Below, in pieces: positions 25,813-33,961 of a stretch of DNA of 55,040 nucleotides. The notes beneath the pieces were generated by a model, which searched no databases, was not told the DNA's origin, and saw nothing but the letters and a program-made list of their open reading frames with translations. Origin of the DNA: a virus; IMG/VR virus record IMGVR_UViG_3300030116_000815, positions 1-55,040 of that record; one strand, 5' to 3'. How positions within the stretch are numbered: the stretch's first letter is position 1; every line of letters starts with the position of its first letter. Made by a program: the position numbers and the translations under genes.

Positions 25813-27460
25813 TATAGAATGTTTCCTCCTCCGATAGTTCGTGTAGTCTACCTGTTTCTATATCATATTTCAAACTACATGCCAGTCCTGTGTCTCCTGT
25901 ATATCTTGACTTCAAGACTCTGACTTTAGTTATGTTTGCTTCTTCTTTATCTTCTGCTTGTTGATTTCTTTCTAATGCTATCACACAATCAGATAACTGT
26001 GCAATACCTTGCGACCCTTTGAGATGTGATAGTGATACTTCTATACCTTTTTCATGACCTCTATCTCCTGATGCTCTACGCAAGTGTGATACTAATATCA
26101 TTCCCACACCTGTTTCTTCAACAAGACTACGAAGTCTATTCATAAGCATATCAATACCTCTCCTCTCATCTCCTTCTGTCAACACATTTACAAGCATATG
26201 TAAGTGGTCAACCACTACCCAATCACACTCGCAACCTACAATAATATATCTAAGTTTAGAAAATATCTCATCTATATCTGTAGCACCTAAGTGTGCATGA
26301 ATAAATACTCTACCTTTTTCTATTGCCTTATCAAACAAAGCATTCAATTCTTCTTCTGAATAATTATTTCTTTTCTCTGATAAATATATTCTATCATTTG
26401 CTTCGATAGATACAATACCATCAGCAGTTCTCAACCAGTTTTCTTCTAGTGCTACGATACCTACATTATCTTTTGTATTCTTTATAAGATGATGTTCAAG
26501 TTCTCTAGTAACACTAGACTTACCTAGTCCTGTTCCACCTGTAAGAGTTACTAACTCTCCTTTACGCATACCATATAGTTTTTTATTCAAACCTTCCCAA
26601 GGATATGCAATACTTTCTTTTACTTCTCTATGCATCCATTCATCTTTCTTACTAGATAATTCTAAGATACCAGATGGTGTATAAGTTTTAGCCTCCCACC
26701 ATGCAGTAGTAAACTCCTTAAACTTTTTCTTGACAAGCATTTCGTTTGCATCTTTATATCCATTCGGAAGATTTACAATCTTTGCTTTTCCCGGTTTTAG
26801 AATACGGGCAACCTCCAAGGCTGACTGTCTACCTGCTTTATCATTATCAAAACATATCACAACATTATCAAATGATTCAACAAACTCAATACTCTCTCGT
26901 ATATCTCTTACTGCAGAAGATGCACCTCGTTTAATAGATACAACTGCCCATTTGTCTTGGAACAATTCATTGACTGCCATTGCATCACACTCTCCCTCAA
27001 CGATAGTGAGATACTTACCACCTGTATTTCTATACAACTGCTCTCCGAACAATCCTGTTCCCTGAAATGTGCCATTACATGCAAAGTTTTTGTTGTCTAC
27101 ATATCTTGTTTTAGTTCCAACAATCTCACTCCCATTGTAATACGGATAGATATGTTGTTTAACATTACCATTATTATCTTTTATAACTTTAACTCCAAAC
27201 TTTCTAGCAGTATTTTCTGTTATACCTCTATCAGATATAGAAGAATATACTCCTGTGTAAGAGTTTAAGAAAGATGTTTCAGGTTGTTTCATGGGTACAA
27301 TATTATTGTCATTTGTACTCACAGTATCTGCATCATCATAGTCTGGAAAAAATGTATCGCAACTAAAACATTTTGCAGAGCCATTATTATTAAGTGAAAC
27401 AGCATCACTACTACCACACTTAGGGCATGGTAATTTATGTTTAACAAACTTTGTGTTCAT
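25796..27460 (-). CDS. T7-type DNA primase-helicase
   Basis: 554 residues, similar in size to T7 gp4. N-terminal zinc ribbon with C12, C15, C31, C34; Toprim primase centre with EGECDAM (E155/E157) and CFDNDKAG (D205, D207); C-terminal RecA-like ring helicase with Walker A GGTGLGKSS (308-316), catalytic Glu in ALEEN (about 339), Walker B VVVDHLHML (about 418-426) and the LVSHLRR and SRYTGDTG arginine-finger regions. It unwinds duplex DNA and primes lagging-strand synthesis. It overlaps the polymerase gene by 17 bases and lies after an intrinsic terminator. Confidence 0.96.
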   Translation of the reverse strand: MNTKFVKHKLPCPKCGSSDAVSLNNNGSAKCFSCDTFFPDYDDADTVSTNDNNIVPMKQPETSFLNSYTGVYSSISDRGITENTARKFGVKVIKDNNGNVKQHIYPYYNGSEIVGTKTRYVDNKNFACNGTFQGTGLFGEQLYRNTGGKYLTIVEGECDAMAVNELFQDKWAVVSIKRGASSAVRDIRESIEFVESFDNVVICFDNDKAGRQSALEVARILKPGKAKIVNLPNGYKDANEMLVKKKFKEFTTAWWEAKTYTPSGILELSSKKDEWMHREVKESIAYPWEGLNKKLYGMRKGELVTLTGGTGLGKSSVTRELEHHLIKNTKDNVGIVALEENWLRTADGIVSIEANDRIYLSEKRNNYSEEELNALFDKAIEKGRVFIHAHLGATDIDEIFSKLRYIIVGCECDWVVVDHLHMLVNVLTEGDERRGIDMLMNRLRSLVEETGVGMILVSHLRRASGDRGHEKGIEVSLSHLKGSQGIAQLSDCVIALERNQQAEDKEEANITKVRVLKSRYTGDTGLACSLKYDIETGRLHELSEEETFYNEDDF

Positions 27461-27470
27461 TCTATCTCCT

Positions 27471-27503
27471 AAAAAAGTGAGGCATACATTTCTGCATACC
27501 TCA
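27471..27503 (-). terminator. Intrinsic terminator between ssb-side genes and primase
   Basis: Read on the minus strand: 11-bp stem with two G-U pairs, a GAAA tetraloop, then C and six Ts. It lies between the small gene ending at 27510 and the primase start at 27460. Probably a partial terminator that lowers downstream replication-gene expression relative to the ssDNA-binding protein. Confidence 0.85.
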
Positions 27504-27509
27504 TTATAA

Positions 27510-27734
27510 TTAAGACTCTATTAAAGCCTCATCCACTAGATGTTCTTTCATCTGATTATTGAAAGTCTGGGATGCAGCACTTAATACTGCAATCCTTTTC
27601 TTCAATGTTCTTATCTCTTGCTCTACTTCAAGTATAACATAGTAAGAACTTTGTGCCTCTTGGCTTAGTTTAAGAACATCATATTTATTACCTTCTAGTT
27701 CGTAGGTAATATTTGGTGTAGTATCATCAGCCAT
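27510..27734 (-). CDS. Hypothetical coiled-coil protein after SSB
   Basis: 74 residues. N-terminal beta-like stretch (ITYELEGNKYDVLKLS) followed by a long charged helix (EVEQEIRTLKKRIAVLSAASQTF). It begins two bases after the ssDNA-binding protein stop and ends at the terminator, forming a two-gene unit with it. Similar small proteins with this arrangement are common in marine phages. Function unknown. Confidence 0.6.
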   Translation of the reverse strand: MADDTTPNITYELEGNKYDVLKLSQEAQSSYYVILEVEQEIRTLKKRIAVLSAASQTFNNQMKEHLVDEALIES

Positions 27735-27736
27735 GA

Positions 27737-28150
27737 TTAAAACTCCTCGCCTTCATCAAAAAACTCGGAGCCATCTTCGGCTTTATACTCAATCAAGTCT
27801 ATGATTTGGACAGCCTGTAGGTCAAGGCTCTTGCCTGTATTACCTGCATACTCCCATTCATATTCATTGCATTGAACTCTAACCTTAGAGCCATTGCCAA
27901 CAGCAAGATTAACTTCCTGTTTGTTTTGGTCAAGCAATCTAGGTGCATTCCTAATCATTCCATTAGGACCATTTACCTTACGCTTGATTACTAAAGCAGG
28001 ACCTTCATCCATTTGCTTTATTTTATGACCTCGACTTACAAAGTCATCAGCCACATCCTGTTCAACAACCAAGTTGACTGTATAAACAGGTTCAAAAGTA
28101 GTATTGGGTGTCTTAATACTTGCCCAATACGCAGTTCCATCTACTATCAT
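27737..28150 (-). CDS. Probable ssDNA-binding protein (gp2.5-like)
   Basis: 137 residues. Mainly beta segments consistent with an OB-fold (AYWASIKTPN, VYTVNLVVEQ, VIKRKVNG, VRVQCNEYEW), and a strongly acidic C-terminal tail ending in a Phe (FFDEGEEF), the hallmark used by T7 gp2.5 and bacterial SSB to contact replication partners. It is first in the replication operon, behind a strong promoter and a 130-base leader. Assignment rests on the tail, the composition and the position. Confidence 0.72.
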   Translation of the reverse strand: MIVDGTAYWASIKTPNTTFEPVYTVNLVVEQDVADDFVSRGHKIKQMDEGPALVIKRKVNGPNGMIRNAPRLLDQNKQEVNLAVGNGSKVRVQCNEYEWEYAGNTGKSLDLQAVQIIDLIEYKAEDGSEFFDEGEEF

Positions 28151-28183
28151 ATTTTCCTCCTCATAATAGTATTAAAGTTAAAA

Positions 28184-28205
28184 GGGTTTGTGAGCCAACC
28201 AACCC
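28184..28205 (-). promoter_or_regulatory. Leader hairpin before ssb, attenuator-like
   Basis: The predicted transcript from the promoter at 28292-28320 has a leader of about 135 bases (28151 to about 28285) with no ORF of note. On the minus strand it contains a GGGTT/AACCC stem followed by four Ts, just before the gaggagg RBS. The stem is only 5 bp, so termination would be weak. It could be a site for autogenous control. Confidence 0.35.
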
Positions 28206-28291
28206 CAAAGTTGTGGTCAAAGCCAAGCCTACTAGCACATTGTATGGAGATAGAGGGCTTTGCATTCGGCTACTCGTTATCATTGCCCAGA

Positions 28292-28320
28292 AGTATATCA
28301 CTCCTCCAACCCTGTGTCAA
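28292..28320 (-). promoter_or_regulatory. Sigma70-type promoter for the ssb/replication operon
   Basis: On the minus strand TTGACA (28320-28315), exactly 17 bases, TATACT (28297-28292). Near-consensus host promoter overlapping the end of the previous small gene and directing transcription into the SSB, primase, polymerase and RNR genes. Confidence 0.85.
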
Positions 28321-28498
28321 GTATTTTATCAATATTTTTTATATCATCTTCTTCTATGTTCAATAGTTCTACTTCAAATGTATCTCCATTACCCATAAAT
28401 GTAACGACATAATGTACCTCAAAATCGTGTTCTTGTCTTAAGAAGTCTACAGATTTTACAAACTGTTGATATTCTTCTTTATTTAGTATGGATTTCAT
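28298..28498 (-). CDS. Hypothetical early protein
   Basis: 66 residues from the ATG at 28498, chosen because a full aaggagg RBS lies four bases upstream; an in-frame GTG at 28519 is weaker. The ATG overlaps the upstream TGA (ATGA). Acidic, mixed alpha/beta, no recognised family. Confidence 0.6.
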   Translation of the reverse strand: MKSILNKEEYQQFVKSVDFLRQEHDFEVHYVVTFMGNGDTFEVELLNIEEDDIKNIDKILDTGLEE

Positions 28499-29040
28499 AC
28501 TGCCTCCTTTGTCCACCAAGTCGGTTTAGACCTACCTCGTTCCCACTTGGCATAATGTTTTTCGTTAATGCAATAGTTGCGATAAGCAACAATAGGGTCT
28601 TCATCTTTATACTCCTCGGGCATAGCCTGTGCTACTGTTGTCATGTTCCAATTACGCACTACTGGATGGTCAAGTGGAACATCTCCTACAGTCAAATTCC
28701 AATCTGTAATATTCTTAGGATGCTTTTTCAAAGGTTTACTAAGCTTTGTAATACTTGCATGTTCTTTACCATATCTATATGTATATTCTTTTCCTAATGC
28801 AATAAAATGGTCATACAACCATTTGTAATTACCAAGACATTCCCTAGCCCATATAGTGCATGGATGGTTCCAATAGGCTCTCTTATATAGTCCTACTTTA
28901 TCAGCATAATCATCTCCATCTAGTTCTCTATGTGCTGTGCATAGCATCTGTGCTGTTTCCAAAGGCATCTTTACTAGCATCTTATCTGGTTGTGCTTGTG
29001 CAGATTTCTTTGGACAATCATAAAAATAAAATATATTCAT
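28495..29040 (-). CDS. Conserved phage hypothetical protein
   Basis: 181 residues. Opens with FYFYDCPKKSAQ, then KMPLETAQMLCTAHRELDG, NHPCTIWARECLGNYKWLYDH and EYTYRYGKEHAS. I recall this C-P...S-A / NHP...W / YTYRYGK pattern from proteins widely shared by marine T4-like phages, without assigned function. It is rich in Tyr, Trp and His, suggesting an enzyme or nucleic-acid binder. Starts in an ATGA overlap with the 52-residue gene upstream. Confidence 0.68.
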   Translation of the reverse strand: MNIFYFYDCPKKSAQAQPDKMLVKMPLETAQMLCTAHRELDGDDYADKVGLYKRAYWNHPCTIWARECLGNYKWLYDHFIALGKEYTYRYGKEHASITKLSKPLKKHPKNITDWNLTVGDVPLDHPVVRNWNMTTVAQAMPEEYKDEDPIVAYRNYCINEKHYAKWERGRSKPTWWTKEAV

Positions 29041-29195
29041 CTACCTTGCCCTCGATATTTTTTATAACTTCTTTTCTTGTTCTTGTTCATGTGTGCCATT
29101 GATATTTTAATACGCCTAGAACGACCTCCTGTGCCCTGTGAGGTGCTTTTCTTGACATGGTCAATGGTTTGTATTGTTTTACCTCTAACTGCCAT
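29037..29195 (-). CDS. Small basic protein, 52 aa
   Basis: ATG at 29195, TGA overlapping the next ATG. The product is strongly basic, with a Gly/Arg patch (GTGGRSRRIKIS) and a Lys/Arg/Asn-rich tail (NKNKKRSYKKYRGQ). Proteins with this pattern are common as short conserved ORFs in marine phages. A nucleic-acid-binding role is possible. The start lies 11 bases inside the end of the upstream gene. Confidence 0.65.
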   Translation of the reverse strand: MAVRGKTIQTIDHVKKSTSQGTGGRSRRIKISMAHMNKNKKRSYKKYRGQGR

Positions 29196-29403
29196 CTTTG
29201 TATCTAAATCCTAGCATATCCATAACAGGCAAACAATATTCAATTTCTTCTTGTGTCATTGTTTTAGAATTTCTAATACAATTAATTCCTGTTTCTACAG
29301 AAAATTGCCTCAACTCTTTTATTGTCATGAATTGAACACCTATAGCAATAATTAAACCAATAATTATTCCTAAGTAATTTACATGTAATATCCCTCTTGT
29401 CAT
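29185..29403 (-). CDS. Small membrane protein
   Basis: 72 residues. One membrane helix near the N-terminus (about 8-26, VNYLGIIIGLIIAIGVQF), then a cytosolic or periplasmic tail with three Cys/Met-containing helices. No family recognised. Could be a superinfection or host-membrane modifier; this is only suggested by its early position. Confidence 0.5.
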   Translation of the reverse strand: MTRGILHVNYLGIIIGLIIAIGVQFMTIKELRQFSVETGINCIRNSKTMTQEEIEYCLPVMDMLGFRYKDGS

Positions 29404-29411
29404 ACTTCCTC

Positions 29412-29669
29412 CTAATGTAATGTATGTTTGTTATTATCCCTCAACATTGTCTCAATGTCAAATGGTATGTGCTTCCTCAACTCTCTCAAGTGTTGGAAGT
29501 CTCCTTTAAAATCATAAGTCTTGTCATTTTCGGTGTCTTCTATTGTAAATATATTTTCTACACCCTCAATCAAAACTAGATTATCAATAGCAAACTCAAT
29601 AGAATTTGCATATGTTTTGATGAGTTCTGTATTACCCTCAATCAAAACTTTAAATATGTATTCCTTCAT
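29412..29669 (-). CDS. Hypothetical early protein
   Basis: 85 residues, predicted beta-alpha-beta at the N-terminus (YIFKVLIEGNTELIKTYANS) and a charged helical C-terminus. Overlaps the end of the upstream gene by 20 bases. No family recognised. Confidence 0.55.
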   Translation of the reverse strand: MKEYIFKVLIEGNTELIKTYANSIEFAIDNLVLIEGVENIFTIEDTENDKTYDFKGDFQHLRELRKHIPFDIETMLRDNNKHTLH

Positions 29670-29919
29670 TTAGTTCCCTCAACTCTTGATATGTTGTAAT
29701 GTGTGGGTATTTTTTTAATTGTTTCATAATCCATTTGTCTGTCATGTATGACAAAAACATTTGACCTGCACCAAATGTATGTGTTTGTTCTGGTATAAGT
29801 TCATTCACATTATCAACAGTAATTGTTTTACTTTGTTCTTCTGGCAATAAAGATTGCAACCATTCTACTTGAATAGGTTTAACTCTTGCCCTTAACTCTT
29901 TCATTTTCTTTGCATTCAT
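29650..29919 (-). CDS. Hypothetical early protein
   Basis: 89 residues, basic N-terminus (MNAKKMKELRARVKP) and two helical segments; ATG overlaps the stop of the DUF3846-like gene (ATGA-type). No recognised motif. Confidence 0.55.
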   Translation of the reverse strand: MNAKKMKELRARVKPIQVEWLQSLLPEEQSKTITVDNVNELIPEQTHTFGAGQMFLSYMTDKWIMKQLKKYPHITTYQELRELNEGIHI

Positions 29920-30266
29920 TCTAATACTTTGAACTCCATGTATGGTTGTTCTCTATGTCCTCTTGGCAACCATTCTATTTCATCTTCAACGCTTAACGCT
30001 GTAATATTTTGAACATCTATATTACTACCTGTATCATAATCATATCCCATCAGTAATGCTTTACCTGCTAGATTACGACCTCTGATATTAAAATACATGT
30101 TCTCCCTCAATAACCCTTCATCATCTACCCATAATGTATTATCATCATCAAATTGTATTGCATCAACTGTGCTACAGTTCATCAACAAATAACAATCCTC
30201 AAGATTACCTAGTATATCTACCTCTTTGACTGTGTGGTCAAATGGATTAATCAGTATTCCTTTCAT
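29916..30266 (-). CDS. DUF3846-like protein
   Basis: 116 residues. Starts MKGILINPFDHTVKEVDI and continues with an acidic patch followed by LWVDDEGLL, then N-x-x-A-G-KALLMGYD. This order matches what I recall for DUF3846, a domain frequent in phages and plasmids, without known function. It overlaps the upstream gene by 20 bases. Confidence 0.55.
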   Translation of the reverse strand: MKGILINPFDHTVKEVDILGNLEDCYLLMNCSTVDAIQFDDDNTLWVDDEGLLRENMYFNIRGRNLAGKALLMGYDYDTGSNIDVQNITALSVEDEIEWLPRGHREQPYMEFKVLE

Positions 30267-30471
30267 AATATCTCCTCCCTCTTGAGATTAATGTTGCAAT
30301 AACTTCTCCTGCAACTTCATAAATAAATTGTTCTGTGCATTCCTCATTCTCATAACCTTTCAGTTCTTCCATGATTATCATGCTTATTTCTTCTATACTT
30401 TCATCTGTCAATCTTCTGACAACTTCGTAGTCTCTAACTAATACATTAGATACTGTGCTATAAATACTCAT
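30247..30471 (-). CDS. Hypothetical early protein
   Basis: 74 residues, mostly helical, acidic in the middle (EELKGYENEE) and basic at the end (RGRRYYER). Start overlaps the stop of the next upstream gene (ATGA). No recognised family. Confidence 0.55.
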   Translation of the reverse strand: MSIYSTVSNVLVRDYEVVRRLTDESIEEISMIIMEELKGYENEECTEQFIYEVAGEVIATLISRGRRYYERNTD

Positions 30472-30662
30472 ATCATTCTCTCCTCTAGCATTTCTTCTGC
30501 TAGTATATCTAGTATTTCATCTCTATCATCATCTGCATGTAGTCCATACTCTAATGAAATATCATCTACTCTTGCCATATGTATATCATCTAAAGATAAT
30601 TCACATTGTGCAATATCTTCCCAAATTTCTTCCCATATCATATCATTTATTTGATTGCTCAT
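30468..30662 (-). CDS. Hypothetical acidic early protein
   Basis: 64 residues from the ATG at 30662, preferred over an upstream in-frame start at 30683 because a ggagggc RBS-like stretch precedes it at useful spacing. Very acidic (about 20 Asp/Glu), all-helical. DNA-mimic or inhibitor functions are common for such early proteins but nothing specific is visible. It overlaps the 53-residue gene upstream by 20 bases. Confidence 0.5.
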   Translation of the reverse strand: MSNQINDMIWEEIWEDIAQCELSLDDIHMARVDDISLEYGLHADDDRDEILDILAEEMLEERMI

Positions 30663-30804
30663 TGTCTTTGCCCTCCACAGCATCCATCATTTTCATCATG
30701 TTATTATACATAAACTCATCATACTCTTGTTGAGCAATGAATTTTTTATACTCATCACTATCTTCATCAACATTCTCTATCCATTCTCTAAATACTTTAC
30801 TCAT
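30643..30804 (-). CDS. Small acidic early protein, 53 aa
   Basis: ATG at 30804, TGA at 30643-30645. The frame fills the gap between its neighbours and overlaps both, as elsewhere in this operon. Helical, acidic N-half (ENVDEDSDEY), Met-rich middle (YNNMMKMMDA). No family. Confidence 0.5.
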   Translation of the reverse strand: MSKVFREWIENVDEDSDEYKKFIAQQEYDEFMYNNMMKMMDAVEGKDNEQSNK

Positions 30805-31057
30805 ACTCACTCCTTAAGTCTGTAATATATTCATCAAGACTATTAAATATACTTTGTATATTAGTATAATTTATATCGGAACCTTGTAATTTAACAGACA
30901 ATCCATGTAATGCTCTTACCACATAGACTATATCCATATCTAAAATACTTATCCAATCCTGTTTTGTTTCTGACCAATATAATATATCATCAGTCATATC
31001 TGCAGGAACATTATATCCCATAGTTTTTGTTATGTCAAGTGCTTGTTTTACTTTCAT
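30797..31057 (-). CDS. Hypothetical early protein
   Basis: 86 residues, acidic, with alternating helical stretches (VKQALDITKTMGY, IQSIFNSLDEYITDL). ATG preceded by a gggag-like RBS. No recognised family. Confidence 0.55.
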   Translation of the reverse strand: MKVKQALDITKTMGYNVPADMTDDILYWSETKQDWISILDMDIVYVVRALHGLSVKLQGSDINYTNIQSIFNSLDEYITDLRSEYE

Positions 31058-31066
31058 ATGCTTCTC

Positions 31067-31777
31067 CTATAAATGAACTACAAAACCAGTCATATCTTGT
31101 TTTGCTTTACCCTTTGCTTTTAGACCTACAACTACATTTTGTTTGTCTAAAAATCTTAAATCACTCTCATCTCCATCAATAACTTCTTTGCCTTTCCAAA
31201 AGATAGGCAAGATTTTAGTGTTAAAGACAACAGCAATATTGTATTTGATGGTGTCAAAGTATTCGGCATACTTTTGGTTTGCCTCACTATAACTCCATGT
31301 CAAATGATAGTTATCAATACCCTCAATTTTTCTTGTAGGTATCTTTGTGTAATCATAAAACTGAACATCTGGAAAATGCTCAAACACATTCTTACCATCA
31401 TATTCAATCTTCTCATACTGTATATCACTAGTGCCATTCAATCTAATGGCAGGTCGCTTATCTTTATTAGCACAGTATCTTACAAACTTCCCAATATCTG
31501 TAAGCAACTGTTCCATAAAGGAAGGTCTATCATTCAAATACAGATTGGTCTTACGCTTCCTTGCCTCCTGTATTACATTGGTGGTCTCTCCTCTCTTAAT
31601 AATACCACCTCTACCTGCTGTGTTAAGACAAGCGACCTTACACCCAGCAATATCCTGATAAGGACAAATCTTTGTATTGATAGGTTTCATATGTAGAATA
31701 GATGTAATGTATCTATCATCTACTTTTCTGCCCTTCAATATCTTTGGATTGTTTATTGTTAATAATTTATATGTCAT
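31067..31777 (-). CDS. GP88-like phage protein with Cys cluster
   Basis: 236 residues. After an N-terminal beta region comes the Cys motif KICPYQDIAGCKVACLNTAGRGG (three Cys spaced 8 and 4), then IQEARKRKTNLY, RLNGTSDIQYE and YDYTKIP. This series matches the phage GP88 family as I recall it (mycobacteriophage/marine phage gene product 88), of unknown function. The Cys triad could bind metal or an Fe-S cluster. It is the only mid-sized gene in the small-gene operon. Confidence 0.72.
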   Translation of the reverse strand: MTYKLLTINNPKILKGRKVDDRYITSILHMKPINTKICPYQDIAGCKVACLNTAGRGGIIKRGETTNVIQEARKRKTNLYLNDRPSFMEQLLTDIGKFVRYCANKDKRPAIRLNGTSDIQYEKIEYDGKNVFEHFPDVQFYDYTKIPTRKIEGIDNYHLTWSYSEANQKYAEYFDTIKYNIAVVFNTKILPIFWKGKEVIDGDESDLRFLDKQNVVVGLKAKGKAKQDMTGFVVHL

Positions 31778-31778
31778 T

Positions 31779-32021
31779 TTAATGCACCAATGTTAAATGT
31801 GGTTCTTGTTTTTCTACTTCTTGCTCATATGGATTTGCTAATATTTCAAACTCCACATCTGCTCTTACAACTATCTGTAAAAACTCTAAGACTAATTCAA
31901 TCATGTCTTCTCTACTCATAGTTCCAAGTAGTTCACTCATTTCTTGAAAGTCTTTTTCCTCAACATCACTTTGTTCAAATGCTATCTTTTCAATCTCACT
32001 AAATAATTCTAATACTTTCAT
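31779..32021 (-). CDS. Hypothetical acidic early protein
   Basis: 80 residues from the ATG at 32021, which has a ggagagagg RBS. The longer in-frame start at 32045 would lie at or before the transcription start of the promoter element at 32048-32066 and is rejected. Acidic, helical, with a hydrophobic core (MIELVLEFLQIVV). No family. Confidence 0.6.
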   Translation of the reverse strand: MKVLELFSEIEKIAFEQSDVEEKDFQEMSELLGTMSREDMIELVLEFLQIVVRADVEFEILANPYEQEVEKQEPHLTLVH

Positions 32022-32047
32022 ATGCCTCTCTCCTGTGCTGTGCACCC

Positions 32048-32066
32048 ATTATAGCATCCCTGTCAA
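32048..32066 (-). promoter_or_regulatory. Early promoter element, copy A
   Basis: Minus strand: TTGACAGGGATGC followed by TATAAT (32053-32048). It shares CTTGACAGGG-R-TG-S-TATAATG with copies B (33668-) and C (33962-). The TGC before TATAAT makes an extended -10. TTGACA is only 7 bases from the -10 and cannot serve as a normal -35, so the conserved block may also be an operator. Confidence 0.7.
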
Positions 32067-32098
32067 GGCAACTTATAATAGGTGCTACACATTATATA

Positions 32099-32566
32099 TT
32101 AACCTACAAATTTAGCAATCAATGTCTCAACTAAATCTTTAGCATTGAAATCGCCACCCATAGTTGCCAATCCAAGTTCATCTGATATACCTGTTCTAAT
32201 GCTAGAAGGTATATTAGTTCTGTATTCAAAGTCTTTTGCTTTAGAATTACCATAACAACCAAGATTTAATTCAACATATGTTCCCTCATAGTGATACCTA
32301 TATGAATGGTCATCTATATTACAGTTTTCTCTATTGAAATCTGTAGTTAAGTTTTCCAAATCCTGTTTTAATTCATTTCTTTGTTTTTCTAAATCAGAAA
32401 TTTGGTCTACAAGACTATTGTATTCAGACAAAAGTTTATTACATTCTTCTTCATAACCTGATGCAAATACTAATTGTTTCATTTCAGATAGACTTTTCTC
32501 TTTCCAAGCATTAACTACTTGTCTTTCAATAATTTCTCTATCCACCACTCTCATTGCTTTACTCAT
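32099..32566 (-). CDS. Hypothetical protein with coiled coil
   Basis: 155 residues from ATG 32566, chosen for the gagggc RBS just upstream; an in-frame start at 32611 is less likely. A central coiled coil (LLSEYNSLVDQISDLEKQR) is followed by a C-terminal beta region ending in a Gly/Asp-rich segment. No recognised family. It ends next to promoter copy A, which drives the following gene. Confidence 0.6.
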   Translation of the reverse strand: MSKAMRVVDREIIERQVVNAWKEKSLSEMKQLVFASGYEEECNKLLSEYNSLVDQISDLEKQRNELKQDLENLTTDFNRENCNIDDHSYRYHYEGTYVELNLGCYGNSKAKDFEYRTNIPSSIRTGISDELGLATMGGDFNAKDLVETLIAKFVG

Positions 32567-32621
32567 ATGCCCTCCATATTTAAAGCGTGGTGGCAATCCG
32601 AAGACTACCACCGATTAAAAT

Positions 32622-33029
32622 TTATGCGAACAAGGATTTAATCCCTTGCCACACTCTACCTAGAACAGATGTGTTTTTGTAATACACAATCTTATCTAAT
32701 GACTGTAATGTTTCTTGAACATCAATATTATTTGGTATCTCTAATACCTGCATACCTGTATTTGCTTTACCAAGTTTAAGTTTCTTGGTAAAGTATAACT
32801 CCTTGACAGGATTGTCAAGTTGTTGATATGCCGATACTTTTCTGAAATGAAACCCCATAAAAGTTCTACCTGTTGTAGTTCCAAATCTTTCTTTACCACT
32901 ACGAACTCTAGCAATATTAATGCCTTCTGTATGTAGTTTGTTCCACAACATTCTAATTGAATGTGGTGCGTGTGCTATGGCAGTAGTCGTTTGACTACCA
33001 CCATTTGTATATGTAATTTTACCCATCAT
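32622..33029 (-). CDS. Hypothetical early protein
   Basis: 135 residues, basic. Contains TTTAIAHAPHSIRMLWNKLHTEG and RTFMGFHFRKVSAY, followed by a Lys-rich region and a C-terminal hydrophobic helix (LGRVWQGIKSLFA). Overlaps the upstream gene by 11 bases. No recognised family. Confidence 0.55.
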   Translation of the reverse strand: MMGKITYTNGGSQTTTAIAHAPHSIRMLWNKLHTEGINIARVRSGKERFGTTTGRTFMGFHFRKVSAYQQLDNPVKELYFTKKLKLGKANTGMQVLEIPNNIDVQETLQSLDKIVYYKNTSVLGRVWQGIKSLFA

Positions 33030-33249
33030 AACTCCCGACTGTTAAGTCAATGTCTTCATGACCATCTTTACTAAACAAAGTTAGTTTATAATCTCGGTCA
33101 TAATATACTTTGTTATTATCTTCATCCCAAGTGAAATCTCTTGCAGTAATAACAATATCTCTAACAAAAGTATCACTTTCACTTTCACTACCACCTAATT
33201 TATGTGAGTTAGTAGTAATTTTCACAACTCTATGTATTGACAAATCCAT
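33019..33249 (-). CDS. Hypothetical early protein
   Basis: 76 residues from ATG 33249, preferred over 33267 because aaggagg lies correctly upstream. Beta-rich (VVKITTNSHKL, YYDRDYKLTLFS). One base separates it from the upstream gene. No family. Confidence 0.55.
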   Translation of the reverse strand: MDLSIHRVVKITTNSHKLGGSESESDTFVRDIVITARDFTWDEDNNKVYYDRDYKLTLFSKDGHEDIDLTVGSYDG

Positions 33250-33250
33250 A

Positions 33251-33583
33251 TTAGTCCTCCTTATCAACTAAACAAAAATCAATCTTTGCTACATATTTAC
33301 CAATCAATTGGTCTCTTACATTTTTAAGAGCATCTTCTGCTTCTCTTTGAATTTCATCAATGGTTTCATATTCAAACCTATCAACTTTCTCCTCTAAGTC
33401 GCTTACAGTATATTCTAAGTTCTCAAAATCATATTTATAATCATCAATCTTAGTCAACTCATCTCCAACCATTTCATCAACTTCATTAAAAATGTAGTTT
33501 TTGAATTGGTCATCACTAATTAGCCATTTAACAATGACACCCTTGAGACTAAACTGTCTCACTTTTCTAAGTATATTTTCCAT
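33251..33583 (-). CDS. Hypothetical coiled-coil early protein
   Basis: 110 residues, acidic, with a long coiled coil (ENLEYTVSDLEEKVDRFEY). RBS ggagg lies upstream. It is the first gene after promoter copy B, with a leader of about 80 bases. No family recognised. Confidence 0.58.
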   Translation of the reverse strand: MENILRKVRQFSLKGVIVKWLISDDQFKNYIFNEVDEMVGDELTKIDDYKYDFENLEYTVSDLEEKVDRFEYETIDEIQREAEDALKNVRDQLIGKYVAKIDFCLVDKED

Positions 33584-33667
33584 ATTTATTGCCCTCCAGC
33601 ATAATAGAATTTATATTTATATATATTTAATTACCAACCTTCCACCCGTTCTGTTTGTTCTGGGAAC

Positions 33668-33696
33668 ATTATAGCATCCCTGTCAAGACAAGTTAA
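33668..33696 (-). promoter_or_regulatory. Early promoter element, copy B
   Basis: Minus strand: TTAACT (33696-33691), 17 bases, TATAAT (33673-33668), with TGC forming an extended -10. The spacer contains the conserved CTTGACAGGG block shared with copies A and C. It drives the gene at 33251-33583. Confidence 0.75.
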
Positions 33697-33699
33697 GTC

Positions 33700-33930
33700 T
33701 TAAAACTCTATAACCTGCCATACTGTTCCCTTTTGCATTGAACTACCATCAAGGAAATCAAATGTAGATTTCAAATAAGCAGTCTCCTTGCCATTAGTCC
33801 AAATTTCACTCCTGTCCTCTTTGAAATTATTACCCGACTTGTATGAATAACCCAACTCATTCATGTAAATAGTCGCTTTCTCTTGAGAAGTGAACTGTGA
33901 AACATAAAATTTTCCTACTTTAATACGCAT
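33700..33930 (-). CDS. Hypothetical early protein
   Basis: 76 residues from ATG 33930, with ggag six bases upstream. The longer frame from 33963 would start inside the -10 of promoter copy C. Small, basic and aromatic (KFYVSQF, YMNELGYSYKSG), with an alpha/beta pattern resembling phage proteins of about this size that modify host functions. No family assigned. Confidence 0.6.
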   Translation of the reverse strand: MRIKVGKFYVSQFTSQEKATIYMNELGYSYKSGNNFKEDRSEIWTNGKETAYLKSTFDFLDGSSMQKGTVWQVIEF

Positions 33931-33961
33931 ATACATCTCCGTTTGGTTGCTGTGTGGAGAC

